A stretch of DNA of 64,000 nucleotides, from the NCBI RefSeq assembly GCF_003217355.1, contig NZ_QJTK01000005.1, forward strand, positions 1-64,000, given 5' to 3'. Below are positions 44,568 to 56,332 of the stretch, one piece after another. Below the pieces are notes generated by a model that did not search any database, was not told where the DNA came from, and worked only from the letters and a program-made list of their open reading frames with translations. The stretch comes from Rhodobacter viridis (GTDB lineage Bacteria; Pseudomonadota; Alphaproteobacteria; Rhodobacterales; Rhodobacteraceae). How positions within the stretch are numbered: the first letter of the stretch is position 1; each line of letters starts with the position of its first letter. Made by a program: the position numbers and the translations under genes.

Positions 44568-45017
44568 CTAAAGATCCGTGACCGGCCCCGGCTCGGCCGG
44601 TTTCGCCCGGTCATCGGGCGCAGGCAGCGGCGGCGGTTTCGGTGCCCCCGGCAGACGGCGGATCACGATATCGCCGTTCGGCAGCCGCTCGGGCGCCTGA
44701 TAGTTCCGCACGTCGTCAATCAGCGCCAATATCTCGCGCAGCTTCGGCCCCAGCTGTTCGGCCGCCGCGCCCAGCCCCTTTTGCATATCCTCGATTTCGG
44801 GCGCCATTTCCTGCAAGAGCCCGCGCAGGAACATGTCTGCGCCCCGCTCGACCAGCGACTTGCCCGCCGCCATGTCATCGCGCGGCGTCGGCGGGGGGAC
44901 CTCGACGTCCGGCGCAGGCGGGGTCAGGCGCTGCGGCGGGTCCTCGGCCCAGACCACCCAGCCGCCCAGAAGAAGGGCGGCCGCGGCAGATCCCAACAGA
45001 AGCGGATGCGGTTTCAT
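44568..45017 (-). CDS. Exported small protein of unknown function
   Basis: A 149-residue protein with a signal peptide or anchor (MKPHPLLLGSAAAALLLGGWVVWA), a Pro-rich linker, a helical centre (FLRGLLQEMAPEIEDMQKGL) and a Pro-rich tail. Seen in Rhodobacterales as a putative exported AAA+-family-labelled protein, a label the sequence does not support: no P-loop is present. It lies 18 bases before the EEP nuclease gene's 3' end on the same strand, and tail-to-tail with ppx. Confidence 0.7.
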   Translation of the reverse strand: MKPHPLLLGSAAAALLLGGWVVWAEDPPQRLTPPAPDVEVPPPTPRDDMAAGKSLVERGADMFLRGLLQEMAPEIEDMQKGLGAAAEQLGPKLREILALIDDVRNYQAPERLPNGDIVIRRLPGAPKPPPLPAPDDRAKPAEPGPVTDL

Positions 45018-45035
45018 GCCGCCACTATAGGCGGC

Positions 45036-46064
45036 TTACAGCGCCAAATCTACCGAGACGGGAAAGTGATCCGAGGCCTGCAGCAACGCCTCGCGCAATT
45101 CCGCCACCCGGTAACAGCCCGGATCGTCAAACGGATGCCAGATCCGCCACTTCGGTGCATGCGCGCACAAATCGGGCGAGAGCGCGATATAATCGAGCAT
45201 GGCCGAGAAGAACTGCCCCGGCGGCGGCTCGGGGATGAAGAACCGCGCCGAGGCGGGCAGCGCCGTCGTCTTGCCGCGCGGCAGCCTTGCATGCGGGTCG
45301 TGCAACTGCCGCGCGGGCGGCCCGCCAGTGCCCAGAACGATCTCGAGACCCGAGCGCCCGAACAGCTGCTCGTATTCGTCAAGCCCCGGCCCGTCGTTGA
45401 AATCGCCAAGCACGATCAGGCTTTCGCCCGTATCCAGAACCTCATCGACCCGACGCCGCAGCCACAGACATTGCGCCAGCTGCTTGCGCCGGTTCTCGAT
45501 CGCCAGCCGCACCTCGCCCGCCGGATCCGTCGCCCCATGCGGCGCCTTCGATTTCAGATGCACCCCGATCAACCGCAGCCGCTTGCCCGTGGCGGGACCG
45601 GTCAGCACCTCCAGTTGCATTTCGAGCGGCGGTTTTGAAAAATGCACCGTGTCGAGCCGGTCATCGATATCCAGATCGATCTGCAACGACAGGTCGAACC
45701 GCGGCGCGCTGACGCTGCCCTCGGAGGGCTCATGCGAGAGGCAGAGCACATCGGGGTCGTAAAGCGCGGCAATTTCCTGCTGGGTGTCGTTTTCAAACCC
45801 CAAAAGCGCCCGACGCTGCCGCAGCCCGTATTTCGCCGCAAAGGCCTCCAGCATCGCCACGGTCTTGCGACGCATATTGTTGTCGGGGGCCTCGATGATC
45901 ACGATGCAATCGGCCTCAAGCGCGGTGAAGACGATGCCGAGCGCGCCCAGCTGCTCGGCCCGGGTGACGCCATAGCGCCCCGAGTCCTGCGCATCTTCCA
46001 GAATCCGGCCGCGCCGATCAAAGAGCGAGGTGAACCATTCGACATTGTAACAGGCGATCCGCAT
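45036..46064 (-). CDS. Endonuclease/exonuclease/phosphatase (EEP) family protein
   Basis: A 342-residue protein with the EEP fold of DNase I and sphingomyelinase. MRIACYNVEWF opens the domain. DCIVIIEAPD supplies the metal-binding Glu, RLIGVHLKSK a central strand, LIVLGDFNDGPG the catalytic Asp-x-Asn, and SDHFPVSVDL the final His. All catalytic motifs are present. No signal peptide, so it acts in the cytoplasm. Start 46064 overlaps the stop of the DjlA-like gene by one base. The substrate (DNA, lipid or other phosphodiester) is not clear. Confidence 0.88.
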   Translation of the reverse strand: MRIACYNVEWFTSLFDRRGRILEDAQDSGRYGVTRAEQLGALGIVFTALEADCIVIIEAPDNNMRRKTVAMLEAFAAKYGLRQRRALLGFENDTQQEIAALYDPDVLCLSHEPSEGSVSAPRFDLSLQIDLDIDDRLDTVHFSKPPLEMQLEVLTGPATGKRLRLIGVHLKSKAPHGATDPAGEVRLAIENRRKQLAQCLWLRRRVDEVLDTGESLIVLGDFNDGPGLDEYEQLFGRSGLEIVLGTGGPPARQLHDPHARLPRGKTTALPASARFFIPEPPPGQFFSAMLDYIALSPDLCAHAPKWRIWHPFDDPGCYRVAELREALLQASDHFPVSVDLAL

Positions 46065-46768
46065 CAGAGCGCCGCCTGTTTCGCCCCGGCCGAGATTTCT
46101 TCCCAGGCGCGGTTGAGCGCGATCACCCGCTCCTCGGCCAGTTTCACCGCCTCGGGCGGCAGGCCACGCGCCATCGCGCGATCGGGGTGGGCCTCGCGCA
46201 CCATCGCCTTCCACTGCGCCCGTGCCGCGGCCAGATCGCTGCCCGGCGCCAGTTCCAGCACCGACCACGGATCGGGCACGGCATCGGGCACATAGGTGGC
46301 GCGGATCGAGCGGAAACAGGCCTCATCCAGCCCGAAGATCGACGAGACCTCCTGCAGGAAGGCGTCTTCGTTCTCGTGATATTCGCCATCCGCCATCGCG
46401 ATGGTGAAAAGACCCTCCAGAATGTCCTGCAACACCGGCGCGCCGGGGCCGAACATCGCGGCGATCTTGCGGGCATAAGCGTCAAAGCCCGCCACATCGG
46501 TCCGCGCCATGTCGAAGACGCGGGCGGCATTCTGTTCCTCGTCCGGCGGGATCTGGAAGATGCGCCGGAACGCCGTCACCTCGTCGCGCGTCACCAGACC
46601 ATCGGCCTTGGCCATCTTGGCACCAAGCGCGATCACCGCGATGGTGAAGGCCACGGTGCGTTCGGGCGGGGTTTTCAGATGATCGAAAACCGCCGAGAGT
46701 CCCTCGCCCCGAGCGAGAGCCGAAAGCGCCTCGCCGATGCGGGCCCAGAGAGAAAGCGGCTTGTCCAT
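46064..46768 (-). CDS. DjlA-like TerB/J-domain cochaperone
   Basis: A 234-residue protein. A TerB-type helical domain (about 35-150, IAVIALGAKMAKADGLVTRDE and IAMADGEYHENEDAFLQEVS) precedes a C-terminal J domain (from about 168) with the HPD motif in MVREAHPDRAM, which stimulates Hsp70 ATPase. Compared with DjlA it lacks the N-terminal membrane segment, so it is likely soluble. Translationally coupled to the EEP protein downstream. Confidence 0.9.
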   Translation of the reverse strand: MDKPLSLWARIGEALSALARGEGLSAVFDHLKTPPERTVAFTIAVIALGAKMAKADGLVTRDEVTAFRRIFQIPPDEEQNAARVFDMARTDVAGFDAYARKIAAMFGPGAPVLQDILEGLFTIAMADGEYHENEDAFLQEVSSIFGLDEACFRSIRATYVPDAVPDPWSVLELAPGSDLAAARAQWKAMVREAHPDRAMARGLPPEAVKLAEERVIALNRAWEEISAGAKQAAL

Positions 46769-46785
46769 GCGGTCAGTCTAAACCG

Positions 46786-47271
46786 TCACAGCAGCTTTTG
46801 CATCAGCACAAGGTCGATAAAACGGCCAAATTTGTACCCGGCCTGCGCAATTCGTCCGGCCTCGACATAGCCGACGGCGGCATGAAAGGCGAGACCGGCG
46901 GGGTTTTCCGCCGAGACGCCCGCCACCATCAGATGCACGCCGCGGGCGCGGGCGTGCTCCTCGATCGCGGCCATCAGCGCCCGGCCGACACCCTTGCCGC
47001 GCGCCGCGGGAGCGAGGATGATCGTGTGCTCCATCGAGCGCGCATAGCCGAGCCCCTTGCGGAACTGGTCGTAGCTCGCAAAGCCCAGCACCTGCCCGTC
47101 GATCTCGGCGACGACAAAGGCGCGGTCATCACCTTGCCGCGCGGCGATCTGCGCGCTCAGGCTGTCGACCGTATGCGGGGTCGGCGAAAACCCCACCGTC
47201 GCGGTTTCAATGAGCGGATTCCAGAAGGCGAGAATGGCCGGAACATCGGCGGGCGTGGCAGGGCGGATCAT
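46786..47271 (-). CDS. GNAT-family N-acetyltransferase (phosphinothricin acetyltransferase-like)
   Basis: A 161-residue acetyltransferase of the Pat/MddA type. MIRPATPADVPAILAFWNPL, then GFASYDQFRKGLGYARSMEHTI, acetyl-CoA loop APAARGKGVGRALMAAIEEHA and a C-terminal GAGYKFGR-like segment (IAQAGYKFGRFIDLVLM). Relatives acetylate methionine sulfoximine, phosphinothricin or similar amines. The start at 47271 is preceded by AGGAGTCTCAAG. Adjacent to the DjlA-like gene by 18 bases. Divergent from nhaA. Confidence 0.88.
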   Translation of the reverse strand: MIRPATPADVPAILAFWNPLIETATVGFSPTPHTVDSLSAQIAARQGDDRAFVVAEIDGQVLGFASYDQFRKGLGYARSMEHTIILAPAARGKGVGRALMAAIEEHARARGVHLMVAGVSAENPAGLAFHAAVGYVEAGRIAQAGYKFGRFIDLVLMQKLL

Positions 47272-47424
47272 CTTGAGACTCCTTTCGCGCACCATGGCCC
47301 GTGGCATTCCCAGATGCAATCGCGGGCGCAGGGGCGGAAAACGACGCCGCGAGAGGTCGATTTTTCTTGAACGGGGGCCATCAGTCCCCATGTCGGAAGG
47401 GAAAACACAGGGACAGGAGGGGCC

Positions 47425-48585
47425 GTGCTGGGACGGATCGAGAGACTTTTCGCGCATGAGGCCGCCGGGGGCATCGTGCTGATGCTGGCGACGGCGCTGG
47501 CGCTGGTGCTGGCGAATACCGATCTTTCAGGGCTTTACGCGCAGGTCCTGCATCTGAAATTCACCATCGCTCTGGGCGAGACGGGGCTGTCGAAGCCCCT
47601 GATCCTGTGGATCAACGACGGGCTGATGGCGGTCTTTTTCCTGCTTGTCGGGCTGGAGTTGAAGCACGAGATGCGCGAGGGGCGGCTGAAGACGCCCTCG
47701 AACGTGGTGCTGCCCGGGGTGGCGGCGCTGGGGGGCATGCTCGCGCCCGCGCTGATCTATCTCGCCTTCACCTGGGCCGACCCGGTGCACCGGACCGGCT
47801 GGGCGATCCCGACCGCGACCGACATCGCCTTTGCGGTCGGCGTCGTGGCGCTTCTGGGCAAGCGGGTACCGCCCGCGCTGAAGCTTTTTCTGCTGACGCT
47901 GGCGATCCTCGATGACCTTGGCGCCATTCTGGTGATCGCGCTGTTCTACACGGCCGAGTTGAAACCCGCCTATCTGGCACTGGCCCTGATCCCGATCGCG
48001 CTGATGGCACTGCGGCTCTGGACGGGCGCGCATCGGATTGCGCCGACGCTGATCCTCGGCGCGGTGCTTTGGGTGCTGGTGCTGAAATCCGGGGTGCATG
48101 CGACGCTGGCGGGGGTGGTCACGGCCTTCTTCCTGCCGATCCGCGACCGCCACGGCAAGTCACCCCTGCATGCGCTGGAACACGCGCTCTCGCCCTATGT
48201 CGCCTTCCTGATCGTGCCGATCTTCGCGCTGGCCAATGCGGGCGTGGGGCTGACGGGCCTCGGCCTCGCCGATCTGGCGGCGCCGCTGCCCTTGGCGATC
48301 GCGCTGGGTCTGGTGATCGGCAAGCAACTGGGCGTCTTCGGGGCCACTTTCGCGCTGGTGAAACTGGGCTTTGCCCGCCTGCCCGAGGGCGCAAGCTGGC
48401 TCCAGCTTTACGGCATCGCCGCGCTCGCCGGGATCGGCTTCACCATGTCGCTCTTCATCGGCTCGCTGAATTTCGAGACCGATGCGCAGATGAATGCGGT
48501 GCGGCTGGGGGTTCTGGCGGGCTCGCTGGTCTCGGCGCTCGTAGGCTATGCAGTGCTGCGGCTTGCCCCGCAACGGGCCGCGTAG
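47425..48585 (+). CDS. nhaA: Na+/H+ antiporter NhaA
   Basis: A 386-residue, 12-span antiporter exporting sodium in exchange for protons, important at alkaline pH and high salt. The sensor/transport aspartates match the E. coli numbering: Asp133 in TATDIAFAVGV and Asp163-Asp164 in AILDDLGAI. Start is GTG at 47425 with ACAGGAGG upstream. No nhaR is seen. A full palindromic repeat starts at its stop codon. Confidence 0.95.
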   Translation: MLGRIERLFAHEAAGGIVLMLATALALVLANTDLSGLYAQVLHLKFTIALGETGLSKPLILWINDGLMAVFFLLVGLELKHEMREGRLKTPSNVVLPGVAALGGMLAPALIYLAFTWADPVHRTGWAIPTATDIAFAVGVVALLGKRVPPALKLFLLTLAILDDLGAILVIALFYTAELKPAYLALALIPIALMALRLWTGAHRIAPTLILGAVLWVLVLKSGVHATLAGVVTAFFLPIRDRHGKSPLHALEHALSPYVAFLIVPIFALANAGVGLTGLGLADLAAPLPLAIALGLVIGKQLGVFGATFALVKLGFARLPEGASWLQLYGIAALAGIGFTMSLFIGSLNFETDAQMNAVRLGVLAGSLVSALVGYAVLRLAPQRAA

Positions 48586-48742
48586 GGGGGCGCTGCCCCC
48601 CTCTTCCCTGCGGGAATTCACCCCCCGGGATATTTTCGGCAAGATAAATCAGCACGAAAAAGGCGCCCCTTTCGGAGCGCCTTTTGCTTTTATCTTGCCC
48701 CAAATATCCCGGGGGAGTCCGAAGGACGGGGGCAGAGCCCCC
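48585..48742. repeat. Full nested palindromic repeat with a terminator between its arms
   Basis: GGGGGGCGCTGCCCCCC (48585-48601), small hairpin TTCCC-TGC-GGGAA (48604-48616), left arm (48621-48648, ATATTTTCGGCAAGATAAA) and right arm (48689-48715, TTTATCTTGCCCCAAATAT), then GGGGGCAGAGCCCCC (48728-48742). In the loop lies AAAAGGCGC-CCCTTTCGGA-GCGCCTTTT (48658-48685), an intrinsic-terminator-like hairpin. It lies between convergent nhaA and mcm. Confidence 0.9.
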
Positions 48743-48751
48743 TCTCCGGTG

Positions 48752-50881
48752 TCAGCTGCGCGCCGCGCGGATCAGATCGAGGATTTCGCGCGCCGCGGCG
48801 GGGATGTTGGTCCCCGGCCCGAAGATCGCCTTCACCCCGGCCGCCTTCAGGAAATCGTAGTCCTGCTGCGGGATCACGCCGCCACAGATGACGAGGATAT
48901 CCTCGGCGCCCTTTTCCTTCAGCGCTTCGATCAGCTTCGGCGCCAGCGTCTTGTGACCCGCCGCGAGCGAGGAGATGCCGACCACGTGCACGTCGTTGTC
49001 GACCGCATCCTGCGCCGCTTCCTCGGGGGTCTGGAACAGCGTGCCCACATCGACGTCGAAGCCGATGTCGGCAAAGGCCGTCGCGATCACCTTGGCGCCG
49101 CGGTCATGGCCGTCCTGCCCCATCTTCACGACAAGCATCCGCGGACGGCGCCCCTCGGCCTCGGCGAAGCTGTTCACATCGGCCTGGATCTGCGCAAAGC
49201 CCGCGTCGCCTTCGTAAGCCGCGCCATAGACGCCCGAGAGCGTCTTCACCTCGGCGCGGTGACGCCCGAAGATTTCTTCCATCGCCATCGAGATTTCCCC
49301 CACCGAGGCCCGGGCGCGGGCCGCTTCGACGGCGGCTTCGAGAAGGTTGCCGCCCTCTTTCGCGCGCCGGGTGACTTCGGCCAGAGCGGCCGCACATTTC
49401 GCTTCGTCGCGGGTCTCGCGCATCTTCGTCAGCCGCGCGATCTGGCTGTCGCGCACCGCCATGTTGTCGATGTCGAGAATGTCGAGATGCTCTTCCTTGG
49501 CGAGACGATACTTGTTCACGCCAACGATCACATCCTCGCCGCGGTCGATTGCGGCCTGACGCTTGGCGGCCGATTCCTCGATCCGCAGTTTCGGCATCCC
49601 CGAGGCCACGGCCTTGGTCATGCCGCCCATCTCTTCGACTTCCTCGATCAGCGCCCAGGCCTTCTCGGCCAGTTCCGCCGTCAGCGCCTCGACATAATAG
49701 CTGCCCGCGAGCGGATCGACGACCTTGGTGACGCCGGTCTCTTCCTGCAGGATGATCTGGGTGTTGCGCGCGATCCGGGCCGAGAATTCGGTCGGCAGCG
49801 CAATCGCCTCGTCCAGCGCGTTGGTGTGCAGCGACTGCGTCCCGCCCAGCGCCGCCGACATCGCCTCATACGCCGTGCGGATGACGTTGTTGTAGGGGTC
49901 TTGCTCCTGCAGCGACACGCCCGAGGTCTGGCAATGGGTGCGCAGCATCAGCGAGCCGGGTTTCTTCGGCTCGAATTCCGACATGATGCGGTGCCACAAG
50001 AGGCGCGCCGCCCGCAGCTTCGCCGCTTCCATGAAGAAGTTCATGCCGATGGCAAAGAAGAACGACAGACGCCCGGCGAAATCATCGACGTTCATGCCAC
50101 GCGCCAGCGCCGCGCGCACATATTCGCGCCCGTCGGCCAGCGTATAGGCGAGTTCCTGCACCAGGTTCGCGCCCGCTTCCTGCATGTGGTAGCCGGAAAT
50201 CGAGATCGAGTTGAACTTCGGCATCTCTTTCGAAGTGTATTCGATGATGTCCGCAATGATCCGCATCGAGGGTTCGGGCGGATAGATATAGGTGTTGCGG
50301 ACCATGAACTCCTTGAGGATGTCGTTCTGGATCGTGCCCGACAGAAGCGCGCGGTCGACGCCCTGTTCTTCGCCGGTGACGATGAAGTTCGCCAGCACCG
50401 GGATCACGGCGCCGTTCATCGTCATCGAGACCGAGACCTTTTCGAGCGGGATGCCGTCAAACAGGATCTTCATGTCTTCGACCGAGTCGATCGCCACGCC
50501 GGCCTTGCCGACATCGCCGACGACGCGCGGGTGGTCGCTGTCATAGCCGCGGTGGGTGGCCAGGTCGAAGGCGACCGAGACGCCCTGTTGCCCTGCGGCC
50601 AGCGCCTTGCGGTAGAAGGCGTTGCTTTCCTCGGCGGTCGAGAAGCCCGCATATTGCCGGATCGTCCAGGGACGGCCCGCATACATCGTCGCCCGCACGC
50701 CGCGGGTGAAGGGGGCAAAGCCCGGCAGGCTGCCCATATGCGGCAGCTCGGCCGTGTCTTCGGCGGTGTAAAGCGGTTTGACCGCGATGCCTTCGAGCGT
50801 GTTCCAGGTCAGCGCGTCAAGCGGCTTGTCACGCAGCTCCTTCTGAGCGAGCTTCGCCCAGTCCTCTTTCTTCGTGGTCAT
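48752..50881 (-). CDS. mcm: Methylmalonyl-CoA mutase
   Basis: A 709-residue B12-dependent mutase interconverting methylmalonyl-CoA and succinyl-CoA, the last step of propionate assimilation and part of the ethylmalonyl-CoA pathway. The N-terminal TIM barrel carries [18 protein letters not shown] and GYHMQEAGA. The C-terminal cobalamin-binding domain has DGHDRG with the axial His592. Start 50881 has GAAGAAGGAAAGTCCC upstream. It overlaps the sulfotransferase gene by 53 bases at its start. Last gene of the pccA-led minus-strand run; a full repeat follows its stop. Confidence 0.96.
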   Translation of the reverse strand: MTTKKEDWAKLAQKELRDKPLDALTWNTLEGIAVKPLYTAEDTAELPHMGSLPGFAPFTRGVRATMYAGRPWTIRQYAGFSTAEESNAFYRKALAAGQQGVSVAFDLATHRGYDSDHPRVVGDVGKAGVAIDSVEDMKILFDGIPLEKVSVSMTMNGAVIPVLANFIVTGEEQGVDRALLSGTIQNDILKEFMVRNTYIYPPEPSMRIIADIIEYTSKEMPKFNSISISGYHMQEAGANLVQELAYTLADGREYVRAALARGMNVDDFAGRLSFFFAIGMNFFMEAAKLRAARLLWHRIMSEFEPKKPGSLMLRTHCQTSGVSLQEQDPYNNVIRTAYEAMSAALGGTQSLHTNALDEAIALPTEFSARIARNTQIILQEETGVTKVVDPLAGSYYVEALTAELAEKAWALIEEVEEMGGMTKAVASGMPKLRIEESAAKRQAAIDRGEDVIVGVNKYRLAKEEHLDILDIDNMAVRDSQIARLTKMRETRDEAKCAAALAEVTRRAKEGGNLLEAAVEAARARASVGEISMAMEEIFGRHRAEVKTLSGVYGAAYEGDAGFAQIQADVNSFAEAEGRRPRMLVVKMGQDGHDRGAKVIATAFADIGFDVDVGTLFQTPEEAAQDAVDNDVHVVGISSLAAGHKTLAPKLIEALKEKGAEDILVICGGVIPQQDYDFLKAAGVKAIFGPGTNIPAAAREILDLIRAARS

Positions 50882-51752
50882 GGGACTTTCCTTCTTCCTC
50901 TGTCGGCCATCCCGGATGTGCCCCCGGTTGGCCATGGTCTTGCGTCGGTTCGGTCTCAAAGCAGGTGATCCCCGGGCGCGGCACCGAAAGCCAGGCCAGG
51001 TCTTCCAGATAGCGCGTCATCATCCAGCCGCGCTGGTCGAGCGTGAAGGGCGAGGGGCTGCGGGTCGGCACGGCATTCATCGCGCGGCCGTGGTCGTAAA
51101 GCCCGTCGGGCAGCGCGACAGTGCCGAGCATCGCCTGCATCTGATCGTGGTTGCGGCCGACCATGCGCTCGAACGGCCAGACGGTGACCGGGCGGCCCTG
51201 CCCCTCCTCGCGCAGGATCTGCACGAGGCGTTTCCAGCCGCGCGGATGGCGGGCGAGACGGTCAAGCCCGCGCGCATCGGGCAGGCGACGGCCGCGGCGG
51301 CCCTGATCGGCCAGAAGCGAGGCCCACCAGCCGTCATAGCGGCGGATCGTCAGCGCAAGGCCGGTCAGATGCGGCCCGAGCGCGGCAACGATGCGGCGCA
51401 GCCGCGCGCCCGCATCGGGGTAAAGCGTTTCCTGTTCAAGACAGTGCGGCATCGTGCCGAGGAAATTTTCCTCGGAGATCACCAGCGCGCGGGTGCCCGC
51501 CTCTTCCAGACGGTCGATCTGCATCCGGATCGCGGTGGCCGAGGCACGGGCGATGCGCTCATCCTCGGCGTCAAGCCATTCGGGGCGCTTCATCAGCCCG
51601 GCGAAAAGGCCCCCGCGCGTCACCTGCGGCCCCCAGACGGCGATGCCCGCGGCCCGAAGCGCGTCTTCGTTCTGCAGCGCCCAGGACTGCAGCGAGGTGG
51701 TGGCGGTGCGATGAGCCCCCAGATGCACGATCACGTCCATAGCGCTATCCAT
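50829..51752 (-). CDS. Sulfotransferase-like P-loop protein
   Basis: A protein of about 307 residues. It starts [22 protein letters not shown], the 5'-phosphosulfate-binding loop of sulfotransferase-like enzymes (HxGxxRTxTT). [19 protein letters not shown] resembles the 3'-phosphate-binding block. The last 50 residues are Pro/Glu-rich and overlap the mcm start in another frame. Start is uncertain: 51752 is chosen, with 51740 (second Met) and 51791 also in frame. None has a strong ribosome-binding site. The acceptor is unknown; the GT-C-like gene next to it suggests a surface glycan. The 272-base gap upstream (51753-52024) has an A8 tract at 51921-51928 and no other gene. Confidence 0.7.
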   Translation of the reverse strand: MDSAMDVIVHLGAHRTATTSLQSWALQNEDALRAAGIAVWGPQVTRGGLFAGLMKRPEWLDAEDERIARASATAIRMQIDRLEEAGTRALVISEENFLGTMPHCLEQETLYPDAGARLRRIVAALGPHLTGLALTIRRYDGWWASLLADQGRRGRRLPDARGLDRLARHPRGWKRLVQILREEGQGRPVTVWPFERMVGRNHDQMQAMLGTVALPDGLYDHGRAMNAVPTRSPSPFTLDQRGWMMTRYLEDLAWLSVPRPGITCFETEPTQDHGQPGAHPGWPTEEEGKSHDHEERGLGEARSEGAA

Positions 51753-52024
51753 GCGGGCGATGCGCCCGCGCGGGATGCGCGAACCGATCATGCCCCGTGC
51801 AAATCCTGCACCCGGATCTTGCAACAGGGGCTTAAGGTTAAAATTGCGGCGATTGGACCGGAGCGCTTGACGCTGCGGCAGGCGCAGCCCTGCGAAACGG
51901 GCCACAACCCGTTGATCTGTATTTTTTTTGCACCCCGCTGCCGGGCGGAAAACCGCGTCGCAGGCGGGCGATGCGACAAATTCGAAGCAAATGCGCGGAA
52001 CGGCAGCGGATTGGCGCGGGGCGG

Positions 52025-53598
52025 TCATGGCGCCCCCCCGGTCAGCGGATCAAGCCGGATCACCGCATCCTTCGGCAGCGTCATCGCGAAATCGGCCAGT
52101 TTCGCCTGCAGCTCCTGCGCCACCTCGGGACGCGCGGCGTAGAAGTCCACGCTCATGTCGCCCAGCGCGCCATGCGGGTTTTCCATGTCGAGCTGGCCAA
52201 GGCGGACCCAATCGGGGCTTTTGCCGATGCGCAGCCAGCTGTCGTAGATCATCACCAGATCGACGCCATGCGCGCGCACCAAGGGGCCGGCCCAGCCCGG
52301 CACGCCCGCGCTCAGGCGGGCGTTCAGCGCCTCGAGCGAGCCCAGCCCCCAGAGGTCGAGCACGTCATTCGGGTTCTGCCAGGCGACCCAGCCGATGTCG
52401 TTCACCGCGACCGGGGCCTTGACCCAGTCCTTGGCAAAGCGGGCCATCTGCGCCTGTTGCAGGTGGATGGCGCGCGGGTTCCAGATGGTGCGCAGCGTGA
52501 TCGGGGTCCAGAAGCCGACCGCCGCGAACAGCGCAAGGGCGGTGAACAGCCCGCTCGCCCAGGCGGCAAGGCGGGACCCGGCGCCGGTGGTGACCAGCAT
52601 CAGCCCGGTCAGCTCGGCCATCAGGATGTAATGTTCGTAGCGGTTCATCCAGCCGATCTGCGCGGCCAGAAGATGGGCAAGCCCGGCGATGCCGAGCACG
52701 GCCAGAAGCCAGCCGCGACCGTCGCGGCGGCAGCCGGGCGCGAGCAGCGGCAGGGCAAGGCAGGTGGCGGTCATCGCGGCGAGGATCAGCCCCGGCAGGC
52801 TGCCGAGATTGGTCCCGAGCGTCGCGATCAGCCGGGTGATGCCGCTCGTGCCCGCGCCCACCATCGCGCGTTTGGCGATGACCGAGGCGGGCAGCGGTTC
52901 GAGCCCGAGATGCAGCAAAAACGTCATGAAGCCCAGCACCGGCGCCGCGATGCCGATGCCAAGGGCCGTCGCCATGCGCACGCGCCCCCGCAGCGCCAGC
53001 GTGGCGCAGACAAGACCCGACAGCGCCAGCCCCTCGAGCCGCAGCAGCGGCGCGGCCAGCGTTCCCGCGATCAGCAGCAGGCCGATGCGGCCCTCGCGCA
53101 GATAGGACCAGAGCCCGATCACCGTCGCCATTGCGGCCACGGCATGCAGGCTGTTCTCCATGCCGGTGAAGCCCACGCCCGCGATGTTGAAGCCAACGGG
53201 CACAAGCGCCGCCAGCGTCCAGCGCCCGCGCGCGCCAAGGCCCGAGTTTGCGAGGGCAAAGCCCCAAAGCCCGCCCGCCAGCGCCACCGAAAGCGTGTTC
53301 CACAAAAGCGGCAGAACCCCCTGCACCGCAGTGCCCGCGAAAGGCACCAGAAGCAGCGGATACAGGATCGAAGACGAGGCCGAGGCATATTCGCCGGGGT
53401 TGATGCCGTAGCCCCCCGCGGCGATCCCCTCGGCCATCGACAAATGGATGTAGACGTCGTCAAGCGGATAGTCGAAGGCCCCCCCCGCAAGCACCAGCGC
53501 CACGCCTTGCAGCGCGGCGAAGGTCGCAAGCGCGATCAGCGCCGAGACAGGGACCAAGGTCCCTGCCCCGGGCTTCGCGCCGATGCGGGGGTCGGCGA

Positions 53599-53602
<4 letters not shown>
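52025..53602 (-). CDS. Polytopic membrane protein, GT-C glycosyltransferase-like
   Basis: A 525-residue protein with about ten membrane spans in the first 390 residues and a soluble C-terminal domain. The early loop FDYPLDDVYIHLSMAEGIAAGGYG carries an Asp-Asp like the catalytic DD/DE motif of GT-C enzymes. YGINPGEYASASSSILYPLLL fits such proteins in alphaproteobacteria. It probably transfers sugars from a lipid carrier on the periplasmic side (inference). It overlaps the pccA stop by four bases (ATGA), so it is translated with pccA. Confidence 0.65.
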
Positions 53603-55602
<2,000 letters not shown>

Positions 55603-55755
55603 GGTCAGTCCCTTCCTCCGGGCGCGGATTGGCCCGCGCCCCCTTTCGTGATGTCATGTGCCGTCAAGGCGGGCGAAACGAAACGCCACCGAGGGGGGAA
55701 CCCTCGATGGCGGCATGAGTTTGCGACCCGCGCAGGCGGGTGGATGATCGTGCGA

Positions 55756-55995
55756 TCAGCGGTAGCAGGGACCGCCGACACCGACGTTGCAGCTGGCGCC
55801 ACCGGCCAGCGCGCCGATCGCCGCGCCAGCGATCGCATTGCTGTCGGTCGCATCCGCGATGATGGCACCGGCGGCGGCACCGGCGAGCGCGCGCCCGCCT
55901 TGGGTTTGCAGCACCGGGGCCCCGCTTTGGGTTTCCATGCAGCCGGCCAGAGCCGAAGCCGCGACGAGAGCGAGAAGAAGGGAAGTGCCACGCAT
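55756..55995 (-). CDS. Small glycine-zipper lipoprotein
   Basis: A 79-residue lipoprotein. The signal peptide ends in lipobox LAGC (Cys19), followed by an Ala/Gly zipper (GGRALAGAAAGAII, then AIAGAAIGALAGG) and a C-terminal CYR with a further internal cysteine. It resembles the YMGG-like or 17-kDa surface-antigen class. A short, repetitive membrane-associated envelope protein; function unknown. TGGAGGCAAATACTC precedes the start. It lies 153 bases upstream of pccA on the same strand. Confidence 0.8.
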   Translation of the reverse strand: MRGTSLLLALVAASALAGCMETQSGAPVLQTQGGRALAGAAAGAIIADATDSNAIAGAAIGALAGGASCNVGVGGPCYR

Positions 55996-56332
55996 GAGTA
56001 TTTGCCTCCAGCAAGGGTTATGATTGACCCAGAGTCTAGCGCATCAACGCAGCAGCACAACGGATAGTTCCGCGGCGGGAAACAAACTTGTTCCGCGTCG
56101 GCAAGGGTTTGCCCATCGGCCCCCGCGCGGGCAGGCGCGGCAAAGATGTGGCGCGGCCCGGCGTGAGAGCCGGACCGCGACAGCAAGACGCTAACATGGA
56201 GGTTGGACGGCGCGGCTTCGAAACACGCCATCTGCACTCCGATATGGGGCGCAAATGACGCATTGCCAGAGGCGGGCCCGAAAGCCCCGCCAAAATAGGC
56301 GGTTTCTTGCCGATATGCCGTCCGGACCGCGG
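55996..56332. other. 337-base gap without a supported gene
   Basis: No open frame here has a ribosome-binding site plus normal third-position GC. An imperfect palindrome around GGGAAACAAACTTGTTCC (56079-56096) could be a regulator site or a small hairpin. The segment probably holds the promoter of the 79-residue lipoprotein gene. Nothing else is evident. Confidence 0.4.

Noticed and set aside
46786-47271. Antibiotic-resistance determinant (phosphinothricin acetyltransferase)
   Set aside because: This GNAT subfamily is widespread in environmental bacteria with housekeeping or unknown substrates; resistance cannot be inferred.
48548-50968. 806-codon plus-strand frame opposite mcm
   Set aside because: Shadow of the mutase; begins inside the repeat and has no motifs.
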